64,000 nt of DNA from Rhizobiaceae bacterium (lineage in GTDB: Bacteria; Pseudomonadota; Alphaproteobacteria; Rhizobiales; Rhizobiaceae): contig JAMLJC010000001.1 of assembly GCA_023953845.1 (NCBI GenBank), forward strand, positions 2,924,501-2,988,500, written 5' to 3'. The notes under the pieces are model-generated. The model saw nothing but the letters and a program-made list of their open reading frames with translations. It did not search any database and was not told the DNA's origin. Position 1 is the stretch's first letter. Each line of letters begins with the position of its first letter. Positions 47,002-56,099 of this stretch are shown here, one piece after another. The translations under genes were made by a program, and so were the position numbers.

Positions 47002-47181
47002 GCGCTCTACGTTGCCCCCCTCTGTCCTGCCGGACATCTCCCCCGCAAGGGGGGAGATCGGCAGTTTTGACCTTATCGCCCGCCTCTCGACGTTGGCGAT
47101 TGGCGAAAGCCGGGATAACGGCTGATCTCCCCCCTTGCGGGGGAGATGTCCGGCAGGACAGAGGGGGGCAACGTAGAGCGC
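47002..47181. repeat. Long intergenic inverted repeat 3 (58-bp perfect arms)
   Basis: The arms 47002-47059 and 47124-47181 are exact reverse complements over 58 bp, around a 64-bp spacer. The arm starts GCGCTCTACGTTGCCCCCCT. It fills most of the hisS-hisZ gap; ribosomes or polymerase reading hisS to hisZ must pass it, so the RNA would form a very stable hairpin. Confidence 0.92.
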
Positions 47182-47209
47182 TGTCTCTGCAAACGTCTCA
47201 TTATAAAGC

Positions 47210-48322
47210 ATGACCCTCCGCTATCCCGCCTCCGCCGACGCCATCCTCGCGCTCTTCGCCGAGCGCGAGGCGGAGCTTGTCGACGTGCCGATCATCCAGC
47301 CGGCCGATCCGTTCCTCGACATGGCGGGTGAGGATCTGCGCCGCCGCATCTTCCTCACCGAGAGCGAGACGGGCGAGACGCTTTGCCTGCGCCCGGAATT
47401 CACCATTCCCGTCTGCCTCGACCATATCGCCAAGCGCGCGGCGACCCCGCACCGCTATGCCTATCTGGGCGAGGTTTTCCGCCAGCGGCGCGAGGGCGGC
47501 AACGAATTCTTCCAGGCGGGCATCGAGGATCTGGGCGAAACCAGCACGGCGGAAGCGGACGCTCGCTCCATCGCCGACGCGCATGCGCTGCTCGCCGGCG
47601 CACTGCCCGGTCGAAAACTGTCGGTGACCTTGGGCGATCAGGCCGTGTTCGAGGCGGTGCTGGCCGCGCTCGGCTTGCCGCGCGGCTGGCAGAAACGCCT
47701 TGCCCGCGCCTTCGGTTCGCCGGCGCAGCTAGAGGCGGCGCTTGCCGATCTCGCCAACCCGCCGCGCAACGGCGTGCTGTCCGACGAGGCGGCGGAGCTT
47801 GTCGCCCTGCGCGACCACGAAGCCCTGTCCGGCGAAATCGCCGTCGCCATGCAGCGCGCCGGCCTGTCGGAGAGCTCCGGACGCGCGCCGCAGGATATCG
47901 CGCGTCGCCTCATCGAGAAGGCGGAACTGCGCAGCGTGCGCCTGTCGTCGGAAGCTTTTGAAGCGTTGCGGGCCTTCCTCGCCATCAAGGTGCCGCTGGC
48001 CGGGGCGGCTGCCGCCTTGTCGGATTTCGCGAAGGCGTCGGGCCTCAGCCTCGTGCGTTCGCTCGACGCCTTCTCGCGCCGTGTGGAGGCCATCGGCCGT
48101 CACGGGCAGGCGAGCGACGACATCGCCTATGACGCCGCCTTCGGCCGTCCGCTCGACTATTATACGGGCCTCGTCTTCGAGATATACGCCGGCGATGCGG
48201 CGCGGCCGCTGGCAGGCGGCGGACGCTACGACCGCCTGTTGACGCTCCTCGGCGCGGAAAGGCCGATCCCGGGCGTCGGCTTCTCCGTGTGGCTCGACCG
48301 GATTGAGGCGCTGCGGAAATGA
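47210..48322 (+). CDS. hisZ: ATP phosphoribosyltransferase regulatory subunit
   Basis: 370 residues, a HisRS-like protein without aminoacylation function. Visible are VPIIQPADPFLDMAGEDLRR, LCLRPEFTIPVCLDHIAKRA, YAYLGEVFRQRREGGNEFFQ and GRPLDYYTGLVFEIYAGDAA. It binds the short HisG and confers histidine feedback inhibition on the first step of histidine synthesis. The start at 47210 lies 28 bp after repeat 3. hisG follows after repeat 4. Confidence 0.92.
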   Translation: MTLRYPASADAILALFAEREAELVDVPIIQPADPFLDMAGEDLRRRIFLTESETGETLCLRPEFTIPVCLDHIAKRAATPHRYAYLGEVFRQRREGGNEFFQAGIEDLGETSTAEADARSIADAHALLAGALPGRKLSVTLGDQAVFEAVLAALGLPRGWQKRLARAFGSPAQLEAALADLANPPRNGVLSDEAAELVALRDHEALSGEIAVAMQRAGLSESSGRAPQDIARRLIEKAELRSVRLSSEAFEALRAFLAIKVPLAGAAAALSDFAKASGLSLVRSLDAFSRRVEAIGRHGQASDDIAYDAAFGRPLDYYTGLVFEIYAGDAARPLAGGGRYDRLLTLLGAERPIPGVGFSVWLDRIEALRK

Positions 48323-48342
48323 GCGGGCGGTTTTATCCTTCG

Positions 48343-48468
48343 ACCCCCACCCCTCACCCCTCCCCACAAGGGGGAGGGGAATTCGGCAAAGTCAGCGCCA
48401 AGATCGGCGAGCTGACGATACGGCTGACGTCCCCCTCCCCCTTGTGGGGAGGGGTGAGGGGCGGGGGT
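48343..48468. repeat. Long intergenic inverted repeat 4 (37-bp arms)
   Basis: The arms 48343-48379 (ACCCCCACCCCTCACCCCTC start) and 48432-48468 are reverse complements with a single mismatch, around a 52-bp spacer. It occupies the hisZ-hisG gap. Confidence 0.88.
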
Positions 48469-48500
48469 AGCTCCCGATCCATATGCAACGAGACGGCATC

Positions 48501-49202
48501 ATGACCATCACGCTGGCATTGCCGTCCAAGGGCCGGCTCAAGGAGCAGGCGAGCGAACTCTTCGCGCGCGCCGGCCTCGCCATCGTGCAGACGGGCGACG
48601 AGCGCTCCTATCGCGCCCGCGTCGAGGGGCGCGACGACATCGAGGTGAAGCTGCTTTCGGCCTCCGAGATCGCCGCCGAGCTTGGCGCGGGCACGCTCGA
48701 TCTCGGCGTCACCGGCGAGGACCTGATCCGCGAGAAGCTGACCGATTGCGACGCCCGCGTCGAGATCGCGGCGCGCCTGCCGTTCGGGTTCGCCGATGTC
48801 GTGGTGGCCGTCCCCGACTGCTGGTGGGACGTCGACACCATGGCAGACCTCGATGACGTGGCCGCCGATTTTCGCCAGCGCCACGGTCGCCGCCTGCGCA
48901 TCGCGACCAAATACTGGCGGCTGACGCAGCAGTTCTTTTCGGGCGCGCACGGCATTCAGGTCTACCGCATCGTCGAAAGCCTCGGCGCAACGGAAGGCGC
49001 GCCGGCCTCCGGCTCCGCCGACGTCATCGTCGACATCACGACGACCGGGTCGACGCTGAAATCCAACCATCTCAAGGTGCTGTCGGACGGCGTCATCCTG
49101 CGTTCGCAGGCCTGTCTTGTCGCTTCGCGCCGCCAGCGCGATGCTACCGATATGCAGGCTGTGGCCGATATTTGCGGGCGTCTTCGCGCGGCTGCGTCCT
49201 GA
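48501..49202 (+). CDS. hisG: ATP phosphoribosyltransferase, short (HisZ-dependent) form
   Basis: 233 residues from the ATG at 48501 (MTITLALPSKGRLKEQASEL); the in-frame ATG at 48483 is less typical. HisG motifs are LDLGVTGEDLIREK and SADVIVDITTTGSTLKSNHL, the PRPP-binding loop. The protein lacks the C-terminal regulatory domain of long HisG, consistent with hisZ upstream. It condenses ATP with PRPP, the committed step of histidine synthesis. Confidence 0.94.
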   Translation: MTITLALPSKGRLKEQASELFARAGLAIVQTGDERSYRARVEGRDDIEVKLLSASEIAAELGAGTLDLGVTGEDLIREKLTDCDARVEIAARLPFGFADVVVAVPDCWWDVDTMADLDDVAADFRQRHGRRLRIATKYWRLTQQFFSGAHGIQVYRIVESLGATEGAPASGSADVIVDITTTGSTLKSNHLKVLSDGVILRSQACLVASRRQRDATDMQAVADICGRLRAAAS

Positions 49203-49325
49203 CACGCCGATCCTCGAACAAGCTCTGTTGTTTCAAAGGCTTGCGTCGAACCCCGGAATCGATGTTCGAGCCGGTTGAATCACTCTCGCAAGCACTTGAA
49301 TCAGTTCCTGAGCGCGCGAGCCGGC

Positions 49326-49355
49326 AAAGAAAAAGCCCGGATAATTCCGGGCTTT
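49326..49355 (-). terminator. Terminator of the doxX-like gene
   Basis: On the minus strand AAAGCCCGG (complement of 49347-49355) pairs with CCGGGCTTT (complement of 49332-49340) and runs into TTTCTTT. It lies 23 bp past the doxX-like stop codon. The 49203-49325 stretch before it shows nothing else. Confidence 0.85.
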
Positions 49356-49377
49356 AGGAAAGGTTACTAAACGTTTA

Positions 49378-49794
49378 TCAGCGCCTGTTGATGGCGAATG
49401 CGCCGGGGCCGAACACGGCGAGCAGCAGGAAGCCGCCGGCGATTCCGAGGTTTTTCTGGAAGAACAGGGCCTGCGACATATCCGAGAAGTCGGTGTGGGC
49501 GATGAGGCTGGCCGCGATGGTGAAGATCGCGAGTGCCACGGCTGCGATGCGCGAATAGAAGCCGGCGAGCACGGCAAGGCCGCCGAAGAATTCCAGCAGG
49601 CCGACGACGACGGCGACGACCGTGGGGGCCGGCAGGCCCATCGAGCCGAACCAGCCCGCCGTGCCGCCGATGGCGGTCAGCTTGCCGAAGCCGGCGAGGA
49701 TGAAGAGAACGGAAAGAAGGATGCGGCCGACGAGGACGGCGGCGGAGCCGGCGCCGCTGGTCGAGGCGGCAGGAGCGGTGGTGGAGAGGGACAT
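49378..49794 (-). CDS. DoxX family membrane protein
   Basis: 138 residues with four membrane helices. The DoxX signature is VGRILLSVLFILAGFGKLTA at residues about 21-40, then GLPAPTVVAVVVGLLEFFGG and AVALAIFTIAASLIAHTDFS. DoxX proteins are inner-membrane proteins of uncertain role, some linked to redox stress or quinone metabolism. It is a stand-alone gene with its own terminator. Confidence 0.9.
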   Translation of the reverse strand: MSLSTTAPAASTSGAGSAAVLVGRILLSVLFILAGFGKLTAIGGTAGWFGSMGLPAPTVVAVVVGLLEFFGGLAVLAGFYSRIAAVALAIFTIAASLIAHTDFSDMSQALFFQKNLGIAGGFLLLAVFGPGAFAINRR

Positions 49795-49913
49795 GGGAGA
49801 ACTCCGATGGATGACGGTCGCGATTGACTAGCGAATCCCGTCATTCATCGAAAGAGCACGCAAGACGACAGATCGTTCGCTGAAATCGAACGATGATCGC
49901 CTGTACCTCAGCC

Positions 49914-51308
49914 TCAGCCGGGGCGCGTCATGTCCCCCGGCACGACCAGCCGGTCGAAATCCGCGTCGCTGATATAACCGCCGCCGACCGCTTCCTCGCG
50001 CAGCGTGGTGCCGTTCTTGTGCGCCGTCTTGGCGATCTTGGCGGCGTTGTCGTAGCCGATGGTCGGCGCCAGCGCCGTCACCAGCATCAGCGAGCGCTCG
50101 AGCGCGGCCTTGATGTTGTCCTCGCGCGCCTCGATGCCGGCGACGCAATTGTCGGTGAAGGAGACTGCGGCGTCCGCCATCAGTTGCACCGACTGCAGGA
50201 AGTTGTAGGCCATCAGCGGGTTGTAGACGTTGAGCTCGAAATGGCCCTGACTGCCTGCGAAGGTCAGCGCCGCATTGTTGCCGAACACCTGCACGCAGAC
50301 CTGCGTCAGCGCCTCGCACTGCGTCGGGTTGACCTTGCCGGGCATGATCGAGGAGCCCGGCTCGTTCTCCGGCAGGGAGAGCTCGCCGAGGCCGGAGCGC
50401 GGCCCGGAGCCGAGGAAGCGGATGTCGTTGGCGATCTTGTAGAGCGCGGCCGCCGCGGCGTTGATTGCGCCATGCGAGAAGACCATCGAATCGTGCGCGG
50501 CCAGCGCCTCGAACTTGTTCGGCGCGGTCTTGAAGTCTAGTCCGGTGATCGCGGCGATCGCGGCGGCCACCTTCTCGTCGAAGCCGACCGGCGCGTTGAG
50601 CCCGGTGCCGACCGCCGTGCCGCCTTGCGCCAGTTCCATCAGGCCGGGCAAGGTCATCTCGATGCGCTTGATCGAGGATGCGACCTGCGCGGCATAGCCA
50701 CCGAACTCCTGGCCGAGGGTGAGGGGGGTCGCGTCCTGCGTGTGGGTGCGACCGATCTTGACGATATGGTCGAAAGCCTTGGCCTTGGCGTCCAGCGCGG
50801 CGTGCAGGTGTTTTAGCGCCGGCAGCAGGTCGTGCACGATGCGCTCGGCGCAGGCGATATGCATGGCCGTCGGATAGCTGTCGTTCGACGACTGGCTCAT
50901 GTTCACATGGTCGTTCGGGTGGACCGGCTTCTTCGAGCCCTTCTCGCCGCCCAGCATCTCGATGGCGCGGTTGGAGATCACCTCGTTGGCGTTCATGTTG
51001 GACTGCGTGCCGGAGCCCGTCTGCCAGACGACCAGCGGAAAGTGGTCGTTCAGCTTGCCGTCGATCACTTCCTGCGCGGCGTCCACGATCGCCTTGCCGA
51101 TCTTCGGATCGAGCCGGCCGAGTTCCATGTTCACTTCCGCGGCGGCGCGCTTGACGATGCCCAGCGCCCGCACCACCGACAGCGGCTGCTTTTCCCAGCC
51201 GATCCTGAAGTTGCCGCGCGAGCGTTCGGCCTGCGCGCCCCAATAGCGGTCCGACGCGACCTCGATCGGGCCAAACGTATCGGTTTCGGTTCTCGTCGTC
51301 TTGGTCAC
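49914..51308 (-). CDS. fumC: Fumarate hydratase class II
   Basis: 464 residues, the standard length. The lyase signature is GSSIMPGKVNPTQCEALTQV; other family segments are DTFGPIEVASDRYWGAQAER, PLVVWQTGSGTQSNMNANEV and GRTHTQDATPLTLGQEFGGY. The catalytic Ser lies in the SSIMPGK loop. It interconverts fumarate and malate in the TCA cycle without an iron-sulfur cluster. A single gene; start at the ATG 51308. Confidence 0.96.
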   Translation of the reverse strand: MTKTTRTETDTFGPIEVASDRYWGAQAERSRGNFRIGWEKQPLSVVRALGIVKRAAAEVNMELGRLDPKIGKAIVDAAQEVIDGKLNDHFPLVVWQTGSGTQSNMNANEVISNRAIEMLGGEKGSKKPVHPNDHVNMSQSSNDSYPTAMHIACAERIVHDLLPALKHLHAALDAKAKAFDHIVKIGRTHTQDATPLTLGQEFGGYAAQVASSIKRIEMTLPGLMELAQGGTAVGTGLNAPVGFDEKVAAAIAAITGLDFKTAPNKFEALAAHDSMVFSHGAINAAAAALYKIANDIRFLGSGPRSGLGELSLPENEPGSSIMPGKVNPTQCEALTQVCVQVFGNNAALTFAGSQGHFELNVYNPLMAYNFLQSVQLMADAAVSFTDNCVAGIEAREDNIKAALERSLMLVTALAPTIGYDNAAKIAKTAHKNGTTLREEAVGGGYISDADFDRLVVPGDMTRPG

Positions 51309-51417
51309 CGCAATCTCCAGTCCTGAAAATATGGCGATGCCGTATCGCGTCGCACAATGGCCTTCAAGCGGAGATTGGCGGGTGAGGGAAGCCTAATCGT
51401 TTGAAGTATGGAGCCTG

Positions 51418-51969
51418 TCAGGTGCCGCGCCGGCCGAAGCCGCCGGGAGAGGTCGGGCGGCGGCTGGAGAGCTGGGCGACCGGCACCGGCGCCGTGGTTC
51501 GCGCCGCCGGCGCGGTGCTCTGGCGGGGCATGCGCTCGGCCTGCATCTTCGCGATATGGGCTTCCAGCTCGTCGGCGAAACCGTCCATGCCGCCGGGCGG
51601 CGGGCCGAAGCGGTTGCCGCCGCGCGTTCCTTCGAGCACGCCGCATTCCACGATCTGCCAGATCGGCCCGATGATGGGCACGAAGATCATGAGGAACCAC
51701 ACCCAGGACTTGTCCCGGTCGTGGAGTCGCTTCACCGTGCCGGCAAGGTTGATCCAGACCGAGAGCACGACCGCGCACAGTATCGCGATGCCCACGCTCA
51801 AGCCGCCATTGGAGAGTTCGCCGGTGGCGTGCTCGACGGAGGGATCGACCGCCTCGACGAAGATGGCGAACGCCCCGATCACGACCACCCACACCATGAG
51901 GATGGCGAATTGCGACAGCCACCATTTGGCGCGGCCGATCCGGCCTGAAAAGCTGAAGAGAATATCCAT
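51418..51969 (-). CDS. DUF805 membrane protein
   Basis: 183 residues from the ATG at 51969 (MDILFSFSGRIGRAKWWLSQ); the frame opens at 52005. The DUF805 opening FSFSGRIGRAKWW and the conserved VKRLHDRDKSWVWFLMIFVP are present, with four membrane helices. The final 60 residues form a proline- and arginine-rich cytosolic tail (GGNRFGPPPGGMDGFADELE). Its function is unknown. A single gene between fumC and csbD. Confidence 0.88.
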   Translation of the reverse strand: MDILFSFSGRIGRAKWWLSQFAILMVWVVVIGAFAIFVEAVDPSVEHATGELSNGGLSVGIAILCAVVLSVWINLAGTVKRLHDRDKSWVWFLMIFVPIIGPIWQIVECGVLEGTRGGNRFGPPPGGMDGFADELEAHIAKMQAERMPRQSTAPAARTTAPVPVAQLSSRRPTSPGGFGRRGT

Positions 51970-52177
51970 GGATGCACCCCTTGCCAGAGGGGCCATCCTG
52001 CGCATGCCAAGGTAAATCGCCGTTCAAGGACGGCCCGCATCCGACGCGTCGAGGCAATGTCTTTGCGGTGGCGGTTAATGGCGAGGGAATGAAATAGGTG
52101 CAATGCGCGCCGATTGTGCCTCACAAACAGCAAGGGCGGCTGCCGCCGCCCTTGTCCGGAAGATCAGGCCTCGACCG

Positions 52178-52357
52178 TCAAAGGGAGTCCTTGATCTTCT
52201 GCTTTGCGTTGCCAAAGCCTTTCTGGACCTTGCCGGCGGTCTTTTCGACCGCGCCTTCGGCTTCCATCTGCCGGTTGCCTGTCGCCTTGCCGGCGGCCTC
52301 CTTGACGGCGCCCTTGACCTGTCTGGCTGCGCCCTTGATCTGATCCTTGTTCACCAT
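52178..52357 (-). CDS. CsbD-family stress protein
   Basis: 59 residues from the ATG at 52357: MVNKDQIKGAARQVKGAVKE, then AAGKATGNRQMEAEGAVEKT. The lysine/alanine/glycine-rich helical sequence is the CsbD family. The open frame begins at 52558 but the extension is not CsbD-like. CsbD proteins are abundant hydrophilic stress proteins; in alphaproteobacteria they usually belong to the EcfG general stress regulon, consistent with the candidate promoter at 52506-52530. Confidence 0.9.
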   Translation of the reverse strand: MVNKDQIKGAARQVKGAVKEAAGKATGNRQMEAEGAVEKTAGKVQKGFGNAKQKIKDSL

Positions 52358-52416
52358 GACGAACGCTCCGTGGACGGCGATGCTGTTTCTGGAAATCGGG
52401 GTCGCCGACAATAAAA

Positions 52417-52449
52417 AGCCTCCCGTTCCACATGAATGGACAGGAGGCT
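52417..52449. terminator. Hairpin in the csbD leader
   Basis: AGCCTCC (52417-52423) pairs with GGAGGCT (52443-52449), with a smaller TCCA/TGGA inner stem. On the minus strand it is followed by TTTTTAT, so it can terminate transcripts entering from the GIY-YIG side, or regulate the long csbD leader. Confidence 0.6.
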
Positions 52450-52505
52450 CTTTGTCTTTGCTGTCTTTCCTGATTTCTCGTTCCAGACTGCTTCGACATC
52501 CAGAG

Positions 52506-52530
52506 AACCCACCAGCTCGCGATAGGTTCC
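52506..52530 (-). promoter_or_regulatory. Candidate EcfG (general stress) promoter for csbD
   Basis: On the minus strand GGAAC-N17-GTT matches the GGAAC-N16/17-(C)GTT consensus of EcfG sigma factors. It lies about 150 bp upstream of csbD, which would leave a long leader containing the 52417 hairpin. Only the motif is seen. Confidence 0.45.
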
Positions 52531-52615
52531 GACTTTCCGGAAAAAAATTTGCGGGCAATCGTTTCCAGTGTCCACCGAGGGAAACGAGCTTCCGCCCTGC
52601 CTGTCCGGGCCTCGT

Positions 52616-52948
52616 TCACAACGCCTCGGCTGCCAGCCGCTCGCACCAGTGGGCAAGGCGTTCCTTCAGCTTCTTGCCCTGGATGTAGCTGTCCTCCTCC
52701 GGCAAACGTTCGATTTCCTCGTAGGCAAGGGAAGTTCGGCCATGCTCGCAATATGCCGCCTGGAGGCTGGGCCGGTGCATGCTCCCGAGACGCAGGCTGA
52801 ACCACAGCCGGGCCTCGACCGTGCTCAGATCCGGCGCGGCGCCCGCCCAGCATTGCCCGGTTGCACTGCAGCGCACGGCATAGATGCCCGCGACGACCTT
52901 GCGTTCCTTATAGGCCGCGATCGCAGCCTTCCGTTGCTCGCCGCGCAT
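52616..52948 (-). CDS. GIY-YIG-type small protein
   Basis: 110 residues from the ATG at 52948 (MRGEQRKAAIAAYKERKVVA); the frame opens at 52996. VAGIYAVRCSATGQCWAGAA corresponds to the GIY...YIG core with A-G in the second motif degenerate, followed by DLSTVEARLWFSLRLGS. Such short proteins are widespread in alphaproteobacteria and annotated as GIY-YIG nuclease family; catalytic competence is doubtful because the second motif is altered. It is divergent from the DUF2239 gene, sharing a perfect 13-bp inverted repeat. Confidence 0.75.
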   Translation of the reverse strand: MRGEQRKAAIAAYKERKVVAGIYAVRCSATGQCWAGAAPDLSTVEARLWFSLRLGSMHRPSLQAAYCEHGRTSLAYEEIERLPEEDSYIQGKKLKERLAHWCERLAAEAL

Positions 52949-52991
52949 CGGCTTTCTCCTGTTCTTGCGGTTTGGAAACAGATCTCCTATT

Positions 52992-53033
52992 ATCATCCGG
53001 GTAATAATCGTTCAATAGTTTTACCCGGATGAT
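52992..53033. promoter_or_regulatory. Divergent 13-bp inverted repeat operator
   Basis: ATCATCCGGGTAA (52992-53004) and TTACCCGGATGAT (53021-53033) are exact reverse complements, 16 bp apart, centred between the divergent GIY-YIG and DUF2239 starts. The 11-mer TATCATCCGGG also stands before the GFA gene at 30311. Confidence 0.75.
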
Positions 53034-53048
53034 TTCAGGAGTGGTCTC

Positions 53049-53663
53049 ATGTCCGATCTCGCAGCCTTGCCGGCAACGGCGTTTCGGGCGGAAAAAATGC
53101 TTGCGGCAGGTCCGCTTCACCGCGTCGCATTGGCCGTGAAGAGCGCGACCGAGGCAGCGCCCGACCTGCCGGTGCTGGTCTTCGATGACGGCACCGGAAA
53201 GGTGATCGATCTCGATCTTCGGGGCGACGATGCGGAAATCCTCGCGCGGCTCCGGGAAGGGAACGATATCGCGGAAGCGGAGGTCTTGCCCGGCCAGCCG
53301 CCGTCAAGGCGCGGAAGGCCGAAACTCGGCGTCGTGGCCCGCGAGGTGACGCTTCTGCCGCGCCATTGGGAATGGCTGGCCGAGCAGCCGGGCGGAACCT
53401 CAAACGCATTGCGGCGGCTGACCGAGTTGGCGATGCGCGCCGATCCCGGCGAGGGGAGGCTGCGCGCCCGCCGGGAGGCAGCCTACCGCTTCATGTCCGC
53501 GATGGCCGGCAATCTTGCCGGTTTCGAGGAAGCGATCCGCGCCCTGTTCGCTGGGGATCGGGACCGTTTCGCAACATACGCCGAAAGCTGGCCCGCGGAT
53601 ATTCGCGCCTATGCGGAACGGCTGGCGTGGGGCGAACCGCTCCTGACCGACACAAACGGCTGA
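53049..53663 (+). CDS. DUF2239 family protein
   Basis: 204 residues. DUF2239 segments are VLVFDDGTGKVIDLDLRGDD, SRRGRPKLGVVAREVTLLPR and HWEWLAEQPGGTSNALRRLT, with RFMSAMAGNLAGFEEAIRAL following. RGRPKLGVVAREVTLLPRHW resembles a ribbon-helix-helix-like element in these proteins. The function is unknown; many members are paired with dedicated operators. A GGAG lies 10 bases before the ATG. It shares an operator with the divergent GIY-YIG gene and could itself be the autorepressor. Confidence 0.85.
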   Translation: MSDLAALPATAFRAEKMLAAGPLHRVALAVKSATEAAPDLPVLVFDDGTGKVIDLDLRGDDAEILARLREGNDIAEAEVLPGQPPSRRGRPKLGVVAREVTLLPRHWEWLAEQPGGTSNALRRLTELAMRADPGEGRLRARREAAYRFMSAMAGNLAGFEEAIRALFAGDRDRFATYAESWPADIRAYAERLAWGEPLLTDTNG

Positions 53664-53671
53664 GCACAAAG

Positions 53672-53696
53672 AAAAAGGGCGGTCTTTCGACCGCCC
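53672..53696 (-). terminator. Terminator of groESL (minus strand)
   Basis: The stem GGGCGGTC (53677-53684) / GACCGCCC (53689-53696) with a TTTC loop is followed on the minus strand by TTTTTC. It also ends the convergent DUF2239 message, being 10 bp after its stop. Confidence 0.85.
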
Positions 53697-53716
53697 TCGC
53701 ATGATCCATCCGGATC

Positions 53717-53812
53717 GGCGTGCTGATGGATTTCCTTAGAAATCCATGCCGCCACTTCAGCCCGCAAGCGGGCTGAAGCAACTTTGTCCGATGGGCGTGC
53801 TAATGGATTTCC

Positions 53813-53830
<18 letters not shown>
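53717..53830. repeat. 37-bp direct repeat of the groEL 3' end with a hairpin between
   Basis: 53717-53753 and 53794-53830 are identical except for one base (53725 G, 53802 A). The second copy contains the groEL stop codon; the first is outside the gene. Each copy includes a 9-bp stem ATGGATTTC / GAAATCCAT around CTTA. Between them lies an 11-bp perfect palindrome CTTCAGCCCGC-AA-GCGGGCTGAAG (53755-53778). Confidence 0.9.
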
Positions 53831-55457
<1,627 letters not shown>

Positions 55458-55517
55458 TTTCTACTCCTGGGCCGGAGGCCCGAATTTGCTACGGATGGTG
55501 CGGATGGAGGGAATCGA

Positions 55518-55814
55518 TCAGCCGATGATGCCCATGATGTCGGATTCCTTCATGATCAGAAGGTCCTCGCCATTGAGCTTCACTTCGGTGCCCGACCACT
55601 TGCCGAACAGGACGCGGTCGCCGGCCTTGACGTCCAGCGGAACCAGCTTGCCGGCCTCGTCGCGAGCGCCCGAACCGACGGCGACGACTTCGCCTTCCTG
55701 CGGCTTTTCCTTGGCGGTGTCCGGGATGATGATGCCGCCTTTGGTCTTCTCTTCGGAATCGACGCGCTTGACGACCACGCGGTCATGAAGCGGGCGGAAC
55801 TTCGACTTTGCCAT
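55518..55814 (-). CDS. groES: Co-chaperonin GroES
   Basis: 98 residues: FRPLHDRVVVKRVDSEEKTK, the mobile loop GGIIIPDTAKEKPQEGEVVA and the ending LLIMKESDIMGIIG. It caps the GroEL ring. It lies 60 bp ahead of groEL and is transcribed from the TTGACA/TATGTC promoter with CIRCE between promoter and gene. Confidence 0.96.
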   Translation of the reverse strand: MAKSKFRPLHDRVVVKRVDSEEKTKGGIIIPDTAKEKPQEGEVVAVGSGARDEAGKLVPLDVKAGDRVLFGKWSGTEVKLNGEDLLIMKESDIMGIIG

Positions 55815-55871
55815 GTGAAACTGTCCTCGACACGGATGATGAAATCGCTTTTTCCCGGTCTCGCCGGGGCG

Positions 55872-55898
55872 TTAGCACTCACTTGTAAAGAGTGCTAA
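55872..55898. promoter_or_regulatory. CIRCE element
   Basis: TTAGCACTC-N9-GAGTGCTAA is a perfect match to the CIRCE operator bound by HrcA. It lies 58 bp upstream of groES, just after the promoter, so HrcA represses groESL at normal temperature. Confidence 0.97.
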
Positions 55899-55907
55899 CG
55901 CGGCGCT

Positions 55908-55936
55908 GACATAGGCGGGCGGGAAAAATCTGTCAA
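55908..55936 (-). promoter_or_regulatory. groESL sigma-70 promoter
   Basis: On the minus strand TTGACA (55936-55931) and TATGTC (55913-55908) are 17 bp apart. The predicted start is next to CIRCE. Both boxes and spacing are close to consensus. Confidence 0.8.
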
Positions 55937-56099
55937 GGGCGGGAAGGGCGGTCGGCAGGCAAAATTTGCTATGTCGCGGTGCCGTTACGAACCGTTGTTC
56001 CGCTGGCCACCCGCACTTAGGAATGCGGACGCGGATCTGCAAGGGCCGGGCCGAGACATTGCGGATGGGCGGCGTCGCCCTCCGCCCGCTGCTGGAGGA

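Noticed and set aside
47002..48468. A CRISPR array from the repeated palindromes
   Set aside because: There are only paired inverted arms, no regular direct repeats with unique spacers, and no cas genes.
52425..52500. Two other GGAAC sequences on the csbD side as EcfG promoters
   Set aside because: Neither has GTT at 16-17 bp spacing.
53757..53812. The shifted groEL frame ending at 53757 as a real C-terminus
   Set aside because: The tail after GIKLENV is Arg/His-rich and unrelated to GroEL, while the conserved tail exists in the next frame.
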